Part shown: positions 39,360-47,356 of the stretch, in pieces | Layout: each line of letters begins with the position of its first letter | How positions within the stretch are numbered: position 1 is the first letter of the stretch | Source of the DNA: Hirschia baltica ATCC 49814 | Lineage (GTDB): Bacteria > Pseudomonadota > Alphaproteobacteria > Caulobacterales > Hyphomonadaceae | Direction of reading: 5' to 3' | Length of the DNA stretch: 64,000 nucleotides | Assembly (NCBI RefSeq): GCF_000023785.1 | Contig: NC_012982.1 | Coordinates: forward strand, 1,116,001 to 1,180,000 | The notes under the pieces: generated by a model | The model's database searches: none | What the model saw: the letters and a program-made list of their open reading frames with translations, nothing else | Told to the model about the DNA's origin: nothing | Program-made: the position numbers and the translations under genes

Positions 39360-39533
39360 ATGTCCGGAATGAAAAAAGTTGGTCCATCTTCTCGTCCAAA
39401 ACGCACACGTTTAGGAAATAATGCATCGCGCAATCAAGCGTTTGATGTGATGCCACAACATTCTCCCAAAAGACGACCAGACAAATTTGACCGTTGGGGT
39501 CAGTTTAGTTCGGATATGAGATACGAAGATTAA
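39360..39533 (+). CDS. 57-residue basic small protein
   Basis: ATG at 39360, preceded by AGGAAAA eight bases upstream. The protein is strongly basic (SSRPKRTRLGNNASRNQAF, then SPKRRPDKFDRWGQF) with an acidic end (YED). It has no hydrophobic segment and its charge suggests nucleic-acid or ribosome binding, which is inference only. Followed by an intrinsic terminator at 39547, so it forms its own transcript. Confidence 0.6.
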   Translation: MSGMKKVGPSSRPKRTRLGNNASRNQAFDVMPQHSPKRRPDKFDRWGQFSSDMRYED

Positions 39534-39546
39534 TCTGCTTTGAAAT

Positions 39547-39584
39547 AAGGCGAGGTGTAAGAAACCTCGCCTTTGTTATTTTTT
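39547..39584. terminator. Intrinsic terminator after the basic small protein
   Basis: AAGGCGAGGT and ACCTCGCCTT form a ten-base perfect stem with a seven-base loop, followed by TTGTTATTTTTT. It also sits downstream of the converging nfsB gene. Confidence 0.85.
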
Positions 39585-39597
39585 GCAGATTTTTGAT

Positions 39598-40260
39598 TTA
39601 TATCTCTGTCAAAATCTCTGAAAATGGCAGACGAGATTTAGGTAATGCTGCGTTATAGTCATTGTCTGTGTCGTGATATCCAACAGTGACAACAGCCAGA
39701 GCGGAATAGCCTTTTTCTTTCAGGCCAAATTCTTTATCTAAAGCATCTGTGTCGACGCCCTCCATAGGTGTCGCATCCAGCCCAAGCACGGCTGCGCCCA
39801 AGAGAAATTGCCCTAAATTCAGATATGTTTGCCTTGCCAGCCAGCTCGCTTCAGCTTCTGGAGAGGTTTGGTTCAATCCAACAAACAGTTTGCGTCCACC
39901 ATCCATTTTCTCTTTGTGAGCAGTTTCAGGGAAGCGGCCGTCTTTTTCTTCCTGTGCAAGAAGTTGAGCCAAATAAGCGTCGTCTGCATGCAAGCGAGAC
40001 GCAAATACGATAACTTGAGACGCATTGCGGATTGACGGTGAGTTGAATGGAAATTTCTCATCTGTGCCCTTGGCGACGCGTTCTTTGCCTTCTGGCGTTG
40101 ACGCCATAATAAAATGCCAAGGCTGAGAATTCACACTTGATGGCGAGAGGCGCAGCAGGTCTTTTAGTTTTTGCACAGTTTCGTCGGGGATTTTTTTGTT
40201 AGGGTCATACGCTTTTGTCGTATAGCGTCTGTTTGCTGCGGCGATAATATCATTTCCCAT
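39598..40260 (-). CDS. nfsB: Oxygen-insensitive NAD(P)H nitroreductase / dihydropteridine reductase
   Basis: FMN flavoprotein that reduces nitroaromatics and quinones with two electrons. The run from RYTTKAYDPNKKI through SPSSVNSQPWHF, AKGTDEKF, GLDATPMEGVD and FGLKEKGYSALAVVTVGYHDTDND to the end KSRLPFSEILTEI follows E. coli NfsB closely (220 residues). The start used is the ATG at 40260; one two codons upstream is alternative. It is divergent from an HxlR regulator that probably controls it. Confidence 0.93.
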   Translation of the reverse strand: MGNDIIAAANRRYTTKAYDPNKKIPDETVQKLKDLLRLSPSSVNSQPWHFIMASTPEGKERVAKGTDEKFPFNSPSIRNASQVIVFASRLHADDAYLAQLLAQEEKDGRFPETAHKEKMDGGRKLFVGLNQTSPEAEASWLARQTYLNLGQFLLGAAVLGLDATPMEGVDTDALDKEFGLKEKGYSALAVVTVGYHDTDNDYNAALPKSRLPFSEILTEI

Positions 40261-40378
40261 AGTCATTTCTCTCTTTAGTTTGATTTGGGGACTGGGTTCA
40301 TATCGGTTATGTATGATGTTGAAATTTCGGCGCAAGAACGCACAATTTGGTTCGGTGGTTACATAAAGGGTACTATTG
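40261..40378. promoter_or_regulatory. Shared divergent promoter of nfsB and hxlR-like gene
   Basis: About 115 bases between the two divergent starts, probably holding the operator of the HxlR protein. I see no conclusive palindrome; the assignment rests on the usual arrangement of HxlR regulators with the oxidoreductase gene they control. Confidence 0.4.
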
Positions 40379-40747
40379 GTGAGCGATAAAATTGTTTATG
40401 AAAAGCAAGCAGACTATACCCATCGCGGATGTCCAGTAGAGGCAGCTCTGGATATTATCGGCGGCAAGGGCAAAGGCTCTATCCTGTGCATTTTGCTGGA
40501 CCAAACCATGCGTTTCAACGAGCTTCAGCGCACGCTTACAGGCATTTCTCAGCGTATTTTAACCAAGCAATTGCGAGAGTTAGAAGATGCAGGATTGATC
40601 CACCGTGAAGTCTATGCTGAAGTGCCGCCTCGTGTTGAATACAGCCTCACAGATAAGGGGCAATCTTTGCGGACTATTATTATGGAATTGCATAAATGGG
40701 GACGTGAAAATGTCCTCGATCAAACACCTCAAGAAAAAGCCAGCTAA
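40379..40747 (+). CDS. HxlR-family transcriptional regulator
   Basis: 122 residues from GTG 40379, with AAAGGG nine bases upstream. The winged-helix pattern CPVEAALDIIGGK is standard, with the conserved N-terminal cysteine (C18) that senses quinones and diamide in YodB, HypR and QorR. The tryptophan that normally follows GGK is missing (GGKGKGSILCILL). It lies opposite nfsB and probably represses it until electrophiles or quinones oxidise the cysteine. That link is inference. Confidence 0.93.
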   Translation: MSDKIVYEKQADYTHRGCPVEAALDIIGGKGKGSILCILLDQTMRFNELQRTLTGISQRILTKQLRELEDAGLIHREVYAEVPPRVEYSLTDKGQSLRTIIMELHKWGRENVLDQTPQEKAS

Positions 40748-40877
40748 TCACGATTTTAATCAGTGTACTGATCATTTCACGATTGTTATGCGAGATTATG
40801 ATAACGTTGTCTTAATTGGTGTATAGTGTTAAAAAGGCTCCCAGATAAAGCCAAAATGGTTGAATAGGGGGAGCAAA

Positions 40878-41762
40878 ATGATATCCGTAAAATCTAGTCT
40901 CACATTCATCGCGTGTTTGTTTCTCATGCCACTAGGCGCGTGTACACAAACACAATGGACACCGCTTCTCGATGAAGATTTATCACAATGGGATATCTAC
41001 CTCAGCTATCGTCATCAATATGGCTATGATGGCTCAATGCCAAAGGATTCAGCAGGCAATGATATCGCTCCAATAGGGCTTAACACTGGCAATGATGAAA
41101 TGGGTGTCTTCACCAGCATTGTCAAAGATGGTGAACCCGTCTTGCGTGTCAGCGGCGAAGCTTATGGCGCTGTCATCTCAAAGAAAGAATACCGCAATTA
41201 TCGCCTAAAACTAAAAGTGAAATGGGGCGATAAAGTCTGGCCACCGCGCGAAAAGCTTCTTAAAGATTCTGGCATTCTATATCATTCCATCGGGCCAATG
41301 GGCGCAGATCATTGGCGCAGCTGGATGCTATCTCAAGAATTTCAGATCATGCAGGGACATATGGGAGATTTCTGGAATCAAGCCAATTCCGCCATAGATA
41401 TTCGCGCTTACATTCCCGAATACATTATGAACCCCGTCGCCGATGAATCTCAAGACTGGATTTCTGTGGGGGAAGGCCAAGACATTCAAGGCTTTGTTCT
41501 GCGCAAGGAAAATCACGAAAACCCGCATGGGCAATGGAATGAGCTAGAGCTGATCTGCCATGAAGGCCGCAGCCTGCACATCGTCAATGGACATGTCGTG
41601 ATGGCGCTGCAAAATTCCCGCTATATTGAGAATGGTGAAGCAATCGATTTGTATGAGGGTAAAATCCAGCTACAAAGCGAAGCCGCCGAGCTGTTTTATA
41701 AAGATATAGAAATTCTGGAAATCGACGATATGCCAGCCGAATATGTCTCTATTTTTGAATAA
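40878..41762 (+). CDS. DUF1080 (3-keto-disaccharide hydrolase-like) lipoprotein
   Basis: 294 residues from the ATG at 40878, preceded by AGGGGGAG. A signal with lipobox MPLGAC is followed by the DUF1080 domain, which begins LLDEDLSQWDIYL and contains WKSI-like sheets such as GILYHSIGPMGADHWRSW and NELELICHEGRSLHIVNGHVV (in parts). DUF1080 proteins have a concanavalin-like jelly roll and cleave glycosidic bonds in some cases. The protein is secreted or surface-bound; substrate unknown. Confidence 0.88.
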   Translation: MISVKSSLTFIACLFLMPLGACTQTQWTPLLDEDLSQWDIYLSYRHQYGYDGSMPKDSAGNDIAPIGLNTGNDEMGVFTSIVKDGEPVLRVSGEAYGAVISKKEYRNYRLKLKVKWGDKVWPPREKLLKDSGILYHSIGPMGADHWRSWMLSQEFQIMQGHMGDFWNQANSAIDIRAYIPEYIMNPVADESQDWISVGEGQDIQGFVLRKENHENPHGQWNELELICHEGRSLHIVNGHVVMALQNSRYIENGEAIDLYEGKIQLQSEAAELFYKDIEILEIDDMPAEYVSIFE

Positions 41763-42131
41763 TTCAATATGATGTCAGATGCGCCAATAGCTCCGCCATA
41801 TCGCTATGGGGAGGTGTTTAGAGCCTATCTTGATCACTGACTGGGAAATGGGCTGTAAAGCACACGCCTTGTCGGCAGTTAGGGAATATAAATTTGGTAT
41901 GCGTGCCGCCAGAAGCGTGCGCTTTACCTGATGATTTGATCTTCAAGCTGACAATCAACACATGCTCGCTCAATGCTCAAAGCATCAGCCCGCTCATGAT
42001 ACGAATTTGCGCATCGCCCACACCATGAGAAGGTGTATTGAATATGCGCTAGACTTTACGGGGCGAGGATAAGTTTCCAGACATCCAGCAAAAGGGAGGT
42101 GCGTACCCAATAGCAAAACCCACCACTATCA

Positions 42132-42162
42132 TTCCGGTTTTGTCGTCTGGCAAAGACCGGAA
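42132..42162. repeat. Palindromic interspersed repeat fragment 1
   Basis: TTCCGGT (42132-42138) faces ACCGGAA (42156-42162) across 17 bases. The sequence ATTCCGGTTTTG...CAAAGACCGGAACCC is the type of short repeat scattered through many alphaproteobacterial genomes. Confidence 0.55.
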
Positions 42163-42197
42163 CCCATGCATCAACATTGCTAGATCTTAAAAATGGG

Positions 42198-42227
42198 TCC
42201 CGCAATACCGCTACGCTTCATGCGGGA
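42198..42227. repeat. Palindromic interspersed repeat fragment 2
   Basis: TCCCGCA (42198-42204) faces TGCGGGA (42221-42227) around ATACCGCTACGCTTCA. The context GGGTCCCGCA...TGCGGGATGACA is another common palindromic unit. Confidence 0.6.
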
Positions 42228-42288
42228 TGACATAGAGGCTAAGATGTCGAGCGAGTGTAGAACTGTCTTGGGTCCGTGCCTTGCTCTG

Positions 42289-42407
42289 CGCGTCATTCCC
42301 GATGCGTGTGCGCATCAGGGAATCCAACACCCGCCATCGCATCCCCACACAATGTTGAGACGATAAGAGATGGATACCCAGACGGCTGCGCCATCGGGCA
42401 TGACGCG
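42289..42407. repeat. 119-bp inverted-repeat (MITE-like) element
   Basis: CGCGTCATTCCCGATG (42289-42304) and CATCGGGCATGACGCG (42392-42407) are inverted copies with one mismatch in 16. Inside, ATTCCCGATGCG and CGCATCAGGGAAT form a second hairpin (42295-42323). There is no ORF, so it cannot move by itself; no target duplication is obvious at either side. Confidence 0.6.
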
Positions 42408-42584
42408 TTTTGTGGGGTGTGGTTTATTACTGGATAAGTGATTCTGAGGGGGAAGTAGCTATTCGCGAAATGTGGACAGGTACAATTTTGGCAAACACTT
42501 ATAGATATGGCATCCACATAAAGTTGATCGTTCCAAAAACTCCAAGGCCGGTAAACATTGGGGCCTGTACTGGTGATAGTGTAA

Positions 42585-42755
42585 GATCCAATATTGGGGC
42601 GTTATTTAGATGCAGACCCGATTGAGCTAAATGGCGGCGCTAATCCGTTTGGGTATGCTTATGCTGATCCACTGCATTATTTAGATCTAACCGGAGAGTT
42701 TGCATGGTTGTTACCTGTCATAGGATGGGGTGCTATCGGAGCGGCTGTGGATTAA
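42585..42755 (+). pseudogene. Rhs core C-terminal end (first copy), truncated by a stop
   Basis: Reads DPILGRYLDADPIELNGG, then ANPFGYAYADPLHYLDLTG, the standard end of an Rhs/YD-repeat core before the variable toxin tip. The frame is closed upstream by TAA at 42582, so the core N-terminal part is missing, and by an in-frame TAA at 42753, after which the same frame continues as the toxin ORF. Everything upstream of about 42550 is non-coding. Confidence 0.85.
42628..42657. repeat. 30-bp direct repeat, left copy (Rhs core end)
   Basis: Exactly identical to 43781-43810, 1153 bases apart. It encodes LNGGANPFGY in both Rhs fragments and is a natural homology block for tip exchange by recombination. 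Confidence 0.9.
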
Positions 42756-42803
42756 TATGTCGAACAGAATGGAGATTTTAATTGTATCGATACTAGTCAA
42801 GTC

Positions 42804-43214
42804 GTGAAGTCCGGTTTATTAGGTGCCCTTGGAGGGCTTGGTGGAGGAACAGCAGCAACTCTGGGTACTAAATTTGTAAGCGGTGGATTGCGCCATTCTG
42901 TACAGGGTAAGAAATGCCTAAATGTCGCGACGTCTAAAAGATGGAATGCCGTCAGTCAAAGAACTAGAAGAGCTCAAAATATACCGAGTTCAAATGATTT
43001 ACATCACTGGGCAATTCCAAGAAATGATTGGGGAAAGCATGTATCTAATTCCATCAAAAACCACCCATTTAATCTGAATTCAATTCCTAAACCAATTCAT
43101 CATAGTATTCATTCTAAATTCAATTTTTATAAGCGATTGGGTGCTGGTGTCCCAAAATCATTCCAAGCGGGTAGTGCTACTGGCGATGTTTTTGGGGGAG
43201 CATCTGGAGAATAA
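42804..43214 (+). CDS. Orphan Rhs toxin tip with HHW-type nuclease-like motif
   Basis: Residual 136-residue ORF from GTG 42804, in the same frame as the Rhs core before it. A Gly-rich hydrophobic linker (GALGGLGGGTAATLG) is followed by a toxin-like tail with RWNAVSQRTRR, SSNDLHHWAIPRNDWGKHV and a later PIHHSIHSKF. The spaced His pairs resemble HNH/endonuclease VII-type Rhs toxins; this is inferred from pattern only. With the core lost and a stop in front, it can hardly be delivered, but the tail itself is uninterrupted. Confidence 0.7.
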   Translation: MKSGLLGALGGLGGGTAATLGTKFVSGGLRHSVQGKKCLNVATSKRWNAVSQRTRRAQNIPSSNDLHHWAIPRNDWGKHVSNSIKNHPFNLNSIPKPIHHSIHSKFNFYKRLGAGVPKSFQAGSATGDVFGGASGE

Positions 43215-43217
43215 AAA

Positions 43218-43655
43218 ATGCAATTAACATTTCCTGTAATTGCCCTTGGTCAAGGTGCAAATGTAGAAGGATATGCAAATATCAAAGACCTGCAAACATG
43301 TTATAAAACAGCTGTCGTGGATGGAACTATTCAGGCTTATGAATATATAGATGCGGAATTACGATATTTCCATACTGAAAATATTCGTACTGTGAAAACT
43401 TGGATGCCTTGGCATCATGTGCTTGTTTTAGAATTCAAAAAGTTTGCAGAGGTGGAATTTGACCTGACCTTTGTAAGGCAGGTTACTCTAGAAGAAGCTC
43501 AAGAGATGACGGCCCAAAGATTACGTAGATTGATGCCCGGAATAGGTTTTGATCGGCGGCGTGCAAATCTCATAAAGAAAACGCAATCATTCAATGAGTT
43601 TTTTGATATTATAGGATTTACTTCTCGTAACGGGGGCACAGCAGCCCGCTATTGA
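43218..43655 (+). CDS. Probable immunity protein of the orphan Rhs tip
   Basis: 145 residues, starting three bases after the toxin stop with GGAG in the toxin end as ribosome site. No domain is recognised; composition is mixed alpha/beta with no signal peptide (start LTFPVIALGQGANVEGYANI in part). Position immediately downstream of an Rhs toxin tip is the standard place for a cognate immunity gene. Unlike the Rhs core, it is intact. Function by context only. Confidence 0.7.
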   Translation: MQLTFPVIALGQGANVEGYANIKDLQTCYKTAVVDGTIQAYEYIDAELRYFHTENIRTVKTWMPWHHVLVLEFKKFAEVEFDLTFVRQVTLEEAQEMTAQRLRRLMPGIGFDRRRANLIKKTQSFNEFFDIIGFTSRNGGTAARY

Positions 43656-43680
43656 TAAAGTAAATAAATCAGTGGGTTGA

Positions 43681-43956
43681 ATTAAGGGAGTAGAGCCGTT
43701 TGAAACAGGCCTCCTGCAAAACCATTGGCGCGACTATGATCCTACACTTGGACGTTATCTGGATACTGACCCGATTAGGTTAAATGGCGGCGCTAATCCG
43801 TTTGGGTATGTTGCAGAGATGCCTTTGAGTGCGATTGATCCGTTTGGGTTGGATGTAGTTATTGTGAATAGAACGTTTGCTTTTGGTCTGTTAGATCACC
43901 AAGCTGCATACATTCAGGATGGGCTGGAAAGGGTCAGTTCCTATCTTTTACCCTAA
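43681..43956 (+). pseudogene. Rhs core C-terminal end (second copy) with short tip
   Basis: A frame open from 43681 without a start reads VEPFETGLLQNHWRDYDPTL, then GRYLDTDPIRLNGGANPFGY and PLSAIDPFGLD, the full Rhs core end. After it comes a short tip (VIVNRTFAFGLLDHQAAYI, then GLERVSSYLLP) of about 37 residues, ended by TAA at 43954. This tip is too short for a full toxin, so it looks truncated. Its stop overlaps the end of the converging GNAT gene. Confidence 0.85.
43781..43810. repeat. 30-bp direct repeat, right copy (Rhs core end)
   Basis: Identical partner of 42628-42657, in the same frame within the second Rhs core end. Confidence 0.9.
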
Positions 43957-44450
43957 ACCAAGCTCTTAAACATCACATGCGCGTCGACCATGCCTTGGGT
44001 GGGGTGGGCGAAAGCTTTGGGAAGTGTGCCGACAATATCAAAGCCCCATCTTTGCCATAAGCGAATCGCACCTGAATTGGTAGCAACGACACAATTATAC
44101 TGCATTGCCTTATAACCAAGCTCACAGGCCTTTAACAGAGAATGCTCACACATTTGGGAGGCGACACCGCGCCCTTGGGCCTTATAGCCGGTGACATATC
44201 CACAATTGGCGATGTGGGAAAGTCCGCCCATTGCATTGGTTTTAAGATAATATGTCCCCAGTATAACACCGTCACATTCAGCGACGAATGTATGCCGATC
44301 ATCATTGCACCAATAATCCAGCGCCTCGTCCTTGCTCCAATCGGAAGGCAGGGCATAAGTCTCGCCAGCGCTGAGGACTGGCTCTAAAATTTCCCAGATG
44401 CGCGCGTGATCTTTAGGGGCGGCGAGGCGGATATTGAGCGTGGACGACAT
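43953..44450 (-). CDS. GNAT-family N-acetyltransferase
   Basis: 165 residues with the acetyl-CoA-binding segment GYKAQGRGVASQMCEH and the C-terminal strand pair (NCVVATNSGAIRLWQRWGFDIVGTL in parts) of the GNAT fold. The target is unknown. It follows uvrC on the minus strand with a tandem-repeat spacer between, and its last codon overlaps the end of the Rhs fragment on the other strand. Confidence 0.9.
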   Translation of the reverse strand: MSSTLNIRLAAPKDHARIWEILEPVLSAGETYALPSDWSKDEALDYWCNDDRHTFVAECDGVILGTYYLKTNAMGGLSHIANCGYVTGYKAQGRGVASQMCEHSLLKACELGYKAMQYNCVVATNSGAIRLWQRWGFDIVGTLPKAFAHPTQGMVDAHVMFKSLV

Positions 44451-44452
44451 AG

Positions 44453-44520
44453 CAAATCTCTATTCGGGGCAAATCTCTATTCTGGGTAAACCTCTATTCG
44501 GGGCAAAACTCAATTCTGGA
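44453..44520. repeat. Four tandem 17-bp repeats between uvrC and the GNAT gene
   Basis: Units at 44453, 44470, 44487 and 44504, each close to CAAATCTCTATTCGGGG, with one to five mismatches; the fourth is the most diverged. The last unit contains the final codons and stop of uvrC. On the coding strand each unit reads CCCCGAATAGAGATTTG and carries an AGAG that can serve as ribosome site for the GNAT gene. Confidence 0.88.
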
Positions 44521-46477
44521 AATAATCATATATTTTCTGCGCAAGCGCGGCAGATACACCATCAACGCCTTCAAGGTCTTTTAGTTTCGCATTCGAGACA
44601 CCTTTTGCGCTGCCAAAATGATGTAGCAATGCTTTTTTGCGCGATGGACCAATGCCACCAATTTCATCTAGCGGGTTTTTCACAATATCAGCGCTGCGTT
44701 TGGCGCGGTGTGCGCCAATGGCCCAGCGGTGGGCTTCATCGCGTAATCGTTGAAGATAATAAAGCGCTGGATCATTGATCGGCAATTGGAAAGGGGCACG
44801 GTTGGGCCTGAAAAATTGCTCGCGGCCTGCATTGCGGTCTGGCCCTTTGGCAATCGCTATTAAATTCAGGTCGTTGGGCCCAAAACCCACCTCGCCAATG
44901 GCTTCTATCACAGCTGAAAGCTGGCCTAAACCACCATCAATTAGCACCAAATCGGGCCAAGTGTCGGGTTTGGTTTCGCGCCCCGCTGCTTCTTTTTTAA
45001 GGCGCGCAAAACGGCGGCGCATCACTTCGCGCATCATGCCATAATCATCGCCGGGTTCTATCTCAGTGTCTTTGATATTGAACTTTCGATAGCTGGATTT
45101 ATCAAAGCCTTCAGAATTGGCGACAATCATGCCGCCAACAGCATTGCTGCCCTGAATGTGAGAGTTATCATAAACCTCAATACGCTTGGGCGGCTCGTCT
45201 AAATCAAACACCTTTTGCACAGCGCTTAGAATTTTGCCTTGGCTCTGCGTTTGCGCCAATTTACGCGCAAGCGCTTCGCGGGCATTGGTGTGGGCTTGTT
45301 TAACAAAGCCAAGTTTTTCACCGCGCGAAGGTTTGTGGATATAGACTTTATAATCCGTGCGTAATTCCAGCGCCTCGGCAATAAATTTGGCTTGATCAAG
45401 CTCAACAGACGTTAGAATGAGCCTAGGGACGGGGCGATTATCGTAAAACTGTACAAGAAAAGCCGCGAGGATTTCTTCCGGCGTATCATCCACATCATGA
45501 CGGGGATAATATGCGGTCGCACCCCAGTTTTGTCCCGCACGAAAGAAAAAAGCCTGCACACATGTCTGTCCGGCCTTGGTTTCAATGCCAAAAATGTCTG
45601 CTTCATTGAGATTTGCCGGATTAATACTCTGAGATGCCCGCACAGCCGCAAGCGCTCTTATCCTATCACGCAGGATAGCAGCTTTCTCAAATTCCATGTC
45701 TTGAGATGCCGCCTCCATTTCTTTGGCCATGTCTTCTTGTAGGGTGTTGACTTTGCCATTGAGAAATTGCGCGGCTTGATCGGCTAAATCATTGTAATCT
45801 TTCTTAGAAATTATATCAACGCAGGGGGCTGAACAGCGCTTAATCTGGTGCTGCATACACGCCCGCGAACGCCCTTCATACACGCTGTCGGAACAAGTGC
45901 GCAGCAAGAAAGCTTTTTGCAAGATATCCAACGTTTCATTGACCGCATAACCAGATGCAAACGGGCCAAAATACTCACCCTTGGTCTTTTTCGCCCCGCG
46001 ATGCTTTAAAATTTGCGGCGCATCATGATCTCGGCGGATAAGTATGTAAGGAAAACTCTTATCATCGCGCAATAATATGTTGAAACGCGGTTTGAGTTTT
46101 TTAATCAGGCTTGCTTCAAGCAATAATGCTTCTGTTTCGCTTTCAGTGACGACAAATTCCATGCTGCGGGTGAGCGAAATCATGCGTGCAATGCGCTGGG
46201 TATGGCCGCCAAGCTTTGCATAATTGGCAACGCGGTTTTTCAAGCTTTTAGCTTTCCCCACATATAGAAGATCACCATCAATGCCATACATGCGATAAAC
46301 ACCGGATTTGCTAGGCAGATGTTTTAAATGGTTTTTTATGACATCTACGCCCGATATTCGCCCCTTCTCAAAAGGCTGCGATGCAGGCGATGGCGCATCA
46401 ATTTTAACACCCGTTTTAGGGGGCGCATCTTTGGGTGCGGGTGTGTGAATTGGCTTTTCAGGCAATGAGTCGGTCAT
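44510..46477 (-). CDS. uvrC: UvrABC system protein C (excinuclease)
   Basis: Makes both incisions during nucleotide excision repair. 655 residues from the ATG at 46477: GIY-YIG N-terminal nuclease (about 55-140, LPSKSGVYRMYGIDGDLLYVGKAKSL in parts), Cys-rich segment with CMQHQIKRCSAPCV, UVR domain, RNase H-like C-terminal nuclease with EVYDNSHIQG and LVLIDGGLGQLSA, and the tandem HhH at the end. The Pro-rich N-terminal extension (about 45 residues) is peculiar to this group. The first ATG upstream adds 17 residues. Confidence 0.96.
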   Translation of the reverse strand: MTDSLPEKPIHTPAPKDAPPKTGVKIDAPSPASQPFEKGRISGVDVIKNHLKHLPSKSGVYRMYGIDGDLLYVGKAKSLKNRVANYAKLGGHTQRIARMISLTRSMEFVVTESETEALLLEASLIKKLKPRFNILLRDDKSFPYILIRRDHDAPQILKHRGAKKTKGEYFGPFASGYAVNETLDILQKAFLLRTCSDSVYEGRSRACMQHQIKRCSAPCVDIISKKDYNDLADQAAQFLNGKVNTLQEDMAKEMEAASQDMEFEKAAILRDRIRALAAVRASQSINPANLNEADIFGIETKAGQTCVQAFFFRAGQNWGATAYYPRHDVDDTPEEILAAFLVQFYDNRPVPRLILTSVELDQAKFIAEALELRTDYKVYIHKPSRGEKLGFVKQAHTNAREALARKLAQTQSQGKILSAVQKVFDLDEPPKRIEVYDNSHIQGSNAVGGMIVANSEGFDKSSYRKFNIKDTEIEPGDDYGMMREVMRRRFARLKKEAAGRETKPDTWPDLVLIDGGLGQLSAVIEAIGEVGFGPNDLNLIAIAKGPDRNAGREQFFRPNRAPFQLPINDPALYYLQRLRDEAHRWAIGAHRAKRSADIVKNPLDEIGGIGPSRKKALLHHFGSAKGVSNAKLKDLEGVDGVSAALAQKIYDYFQN

Positions 46478-46680
46478 AAGAACAATATAGGGGCGGTGTT
46501 GGGTTTTATGTAAGTGAGAATATGCCAAGCGGCAGATAATTATAGTTAATAGCTTATTCCATCAATCCCATAGATTGGTTCAATCCTAAAAATCAGACCC
46601 TAATCATACTGTGCTTTAATAGGTGGAAATCTCCTTGGGTGAGACTTGGGTGAGAAGAGAGAATTGATAAGGGCAAGCGC

Positions 46681-47187
46681 ATGAACCGTTTGGGAAACGT
46701 CAAAGTTTTGATTCTGGATGATCATAAGAATATGCGCAGTTTATGGCGTTCTATGCTTATGGGGTTTGGCATACGTTCAGTATATGAGGCGAAAGATGCG
46801 TATGAAGCTCTTGAAGTTTTGCGGAGTAATTTTATCGATATACTTATCGTCGATTTTCACCTCGATGGCCTCACCGGCGCTGAGTTTGTCGGCATGCTGC
46901 GCAGGGGCGCTGATAGCCCAGCCCCACACATCCCTGTAATTGCATGTTCTGGCGATTCCCGCCCTAAAGTATTGCGCAAATGGATTGATGCTGGAGTGGA
47001 TGAAATACTCGCAAAACCAGTGTCTGCTGAACAAGCTTGGCAGAAAATGTGTATGCTTGTGAATCGTCGTCGTACATTTGTGAGGCTAGGGAAATATTCT
47101 GGTCCAGACCGCCGTCGTCGTGCTTCTCCTTATGTGGGTGATCAAGAGCGACGCGTATACATGCCTGACGACTGTCTTCTTGATTAG
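46681..47187 (+). CDS. Single-domain response regulator (first of pair)
   Basis: 168 residues. Receiver domain with LILDDHKNMR, phospho-Asp in IVDFHLDGLTG and AKPVSA, followed by a short tail containing YSGPDRRRR. No DNA-binding domain, so the output is protein-protein. Neighbouring paralogue 170 bases on has the same layout. No kinase is adjacent; the hybrid kinase in this window is 20 kb away. The GPDRRR tail recurs in small alphaproteobacterial regulators, function unknown. Confidence 0.92.
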   Translation: MNRLGNVKVLILDDHKNMRSLWRSMLMGFGIRSVYEAKDAYEALEVLRSNFIDILIVDFHLDGLTGAEFVGMLRRGADSPAPHIPVIACSGDSRPKVLRKWIDAGVDEILAKPVSAEQAWQKMCMLVNRRRTFVRLGKYSGPDRRRRASPYVGDQERRVYMPDDCLLD

Positions 47188-47356
47188 GCTTGTAACTTTA
47201 AATTGAGCGTGTTCTCTTTCCAAGATTGCGAATCTCAATTTTATTAAAAGAAATTTGCAGAGTCTGAATAAAGCGACATTTTTTATTAACATTAATCGGT
47301 TGCTATCTGATATGTTTAAAGAAAAGTGCACATTTTTTTGATATCGAGTCTATAAC

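Larger units (their letters stand above)
41763..42584. other. Non-coding region with palindromic repeat fragments
   Basis: About 820 bases with no credible ORF and different character from the neighbours. The centre holds three interspersed palindromic repeat fragments (listed separately at 42132, 42198 and 42289). The right end, from 42550 on, runs into decayed Rhs sequence (AACATTGGGGC resembles the NHW codons of the second Rhs copy). It looks like the junction of an old insertion or rearrangement. Confidence 0.6.

Noticed and set aside
42293-42625. Short open frames over the palindromic elements
   Set aside because: They follow the repeat units and have no ribosome site or family resemblance.
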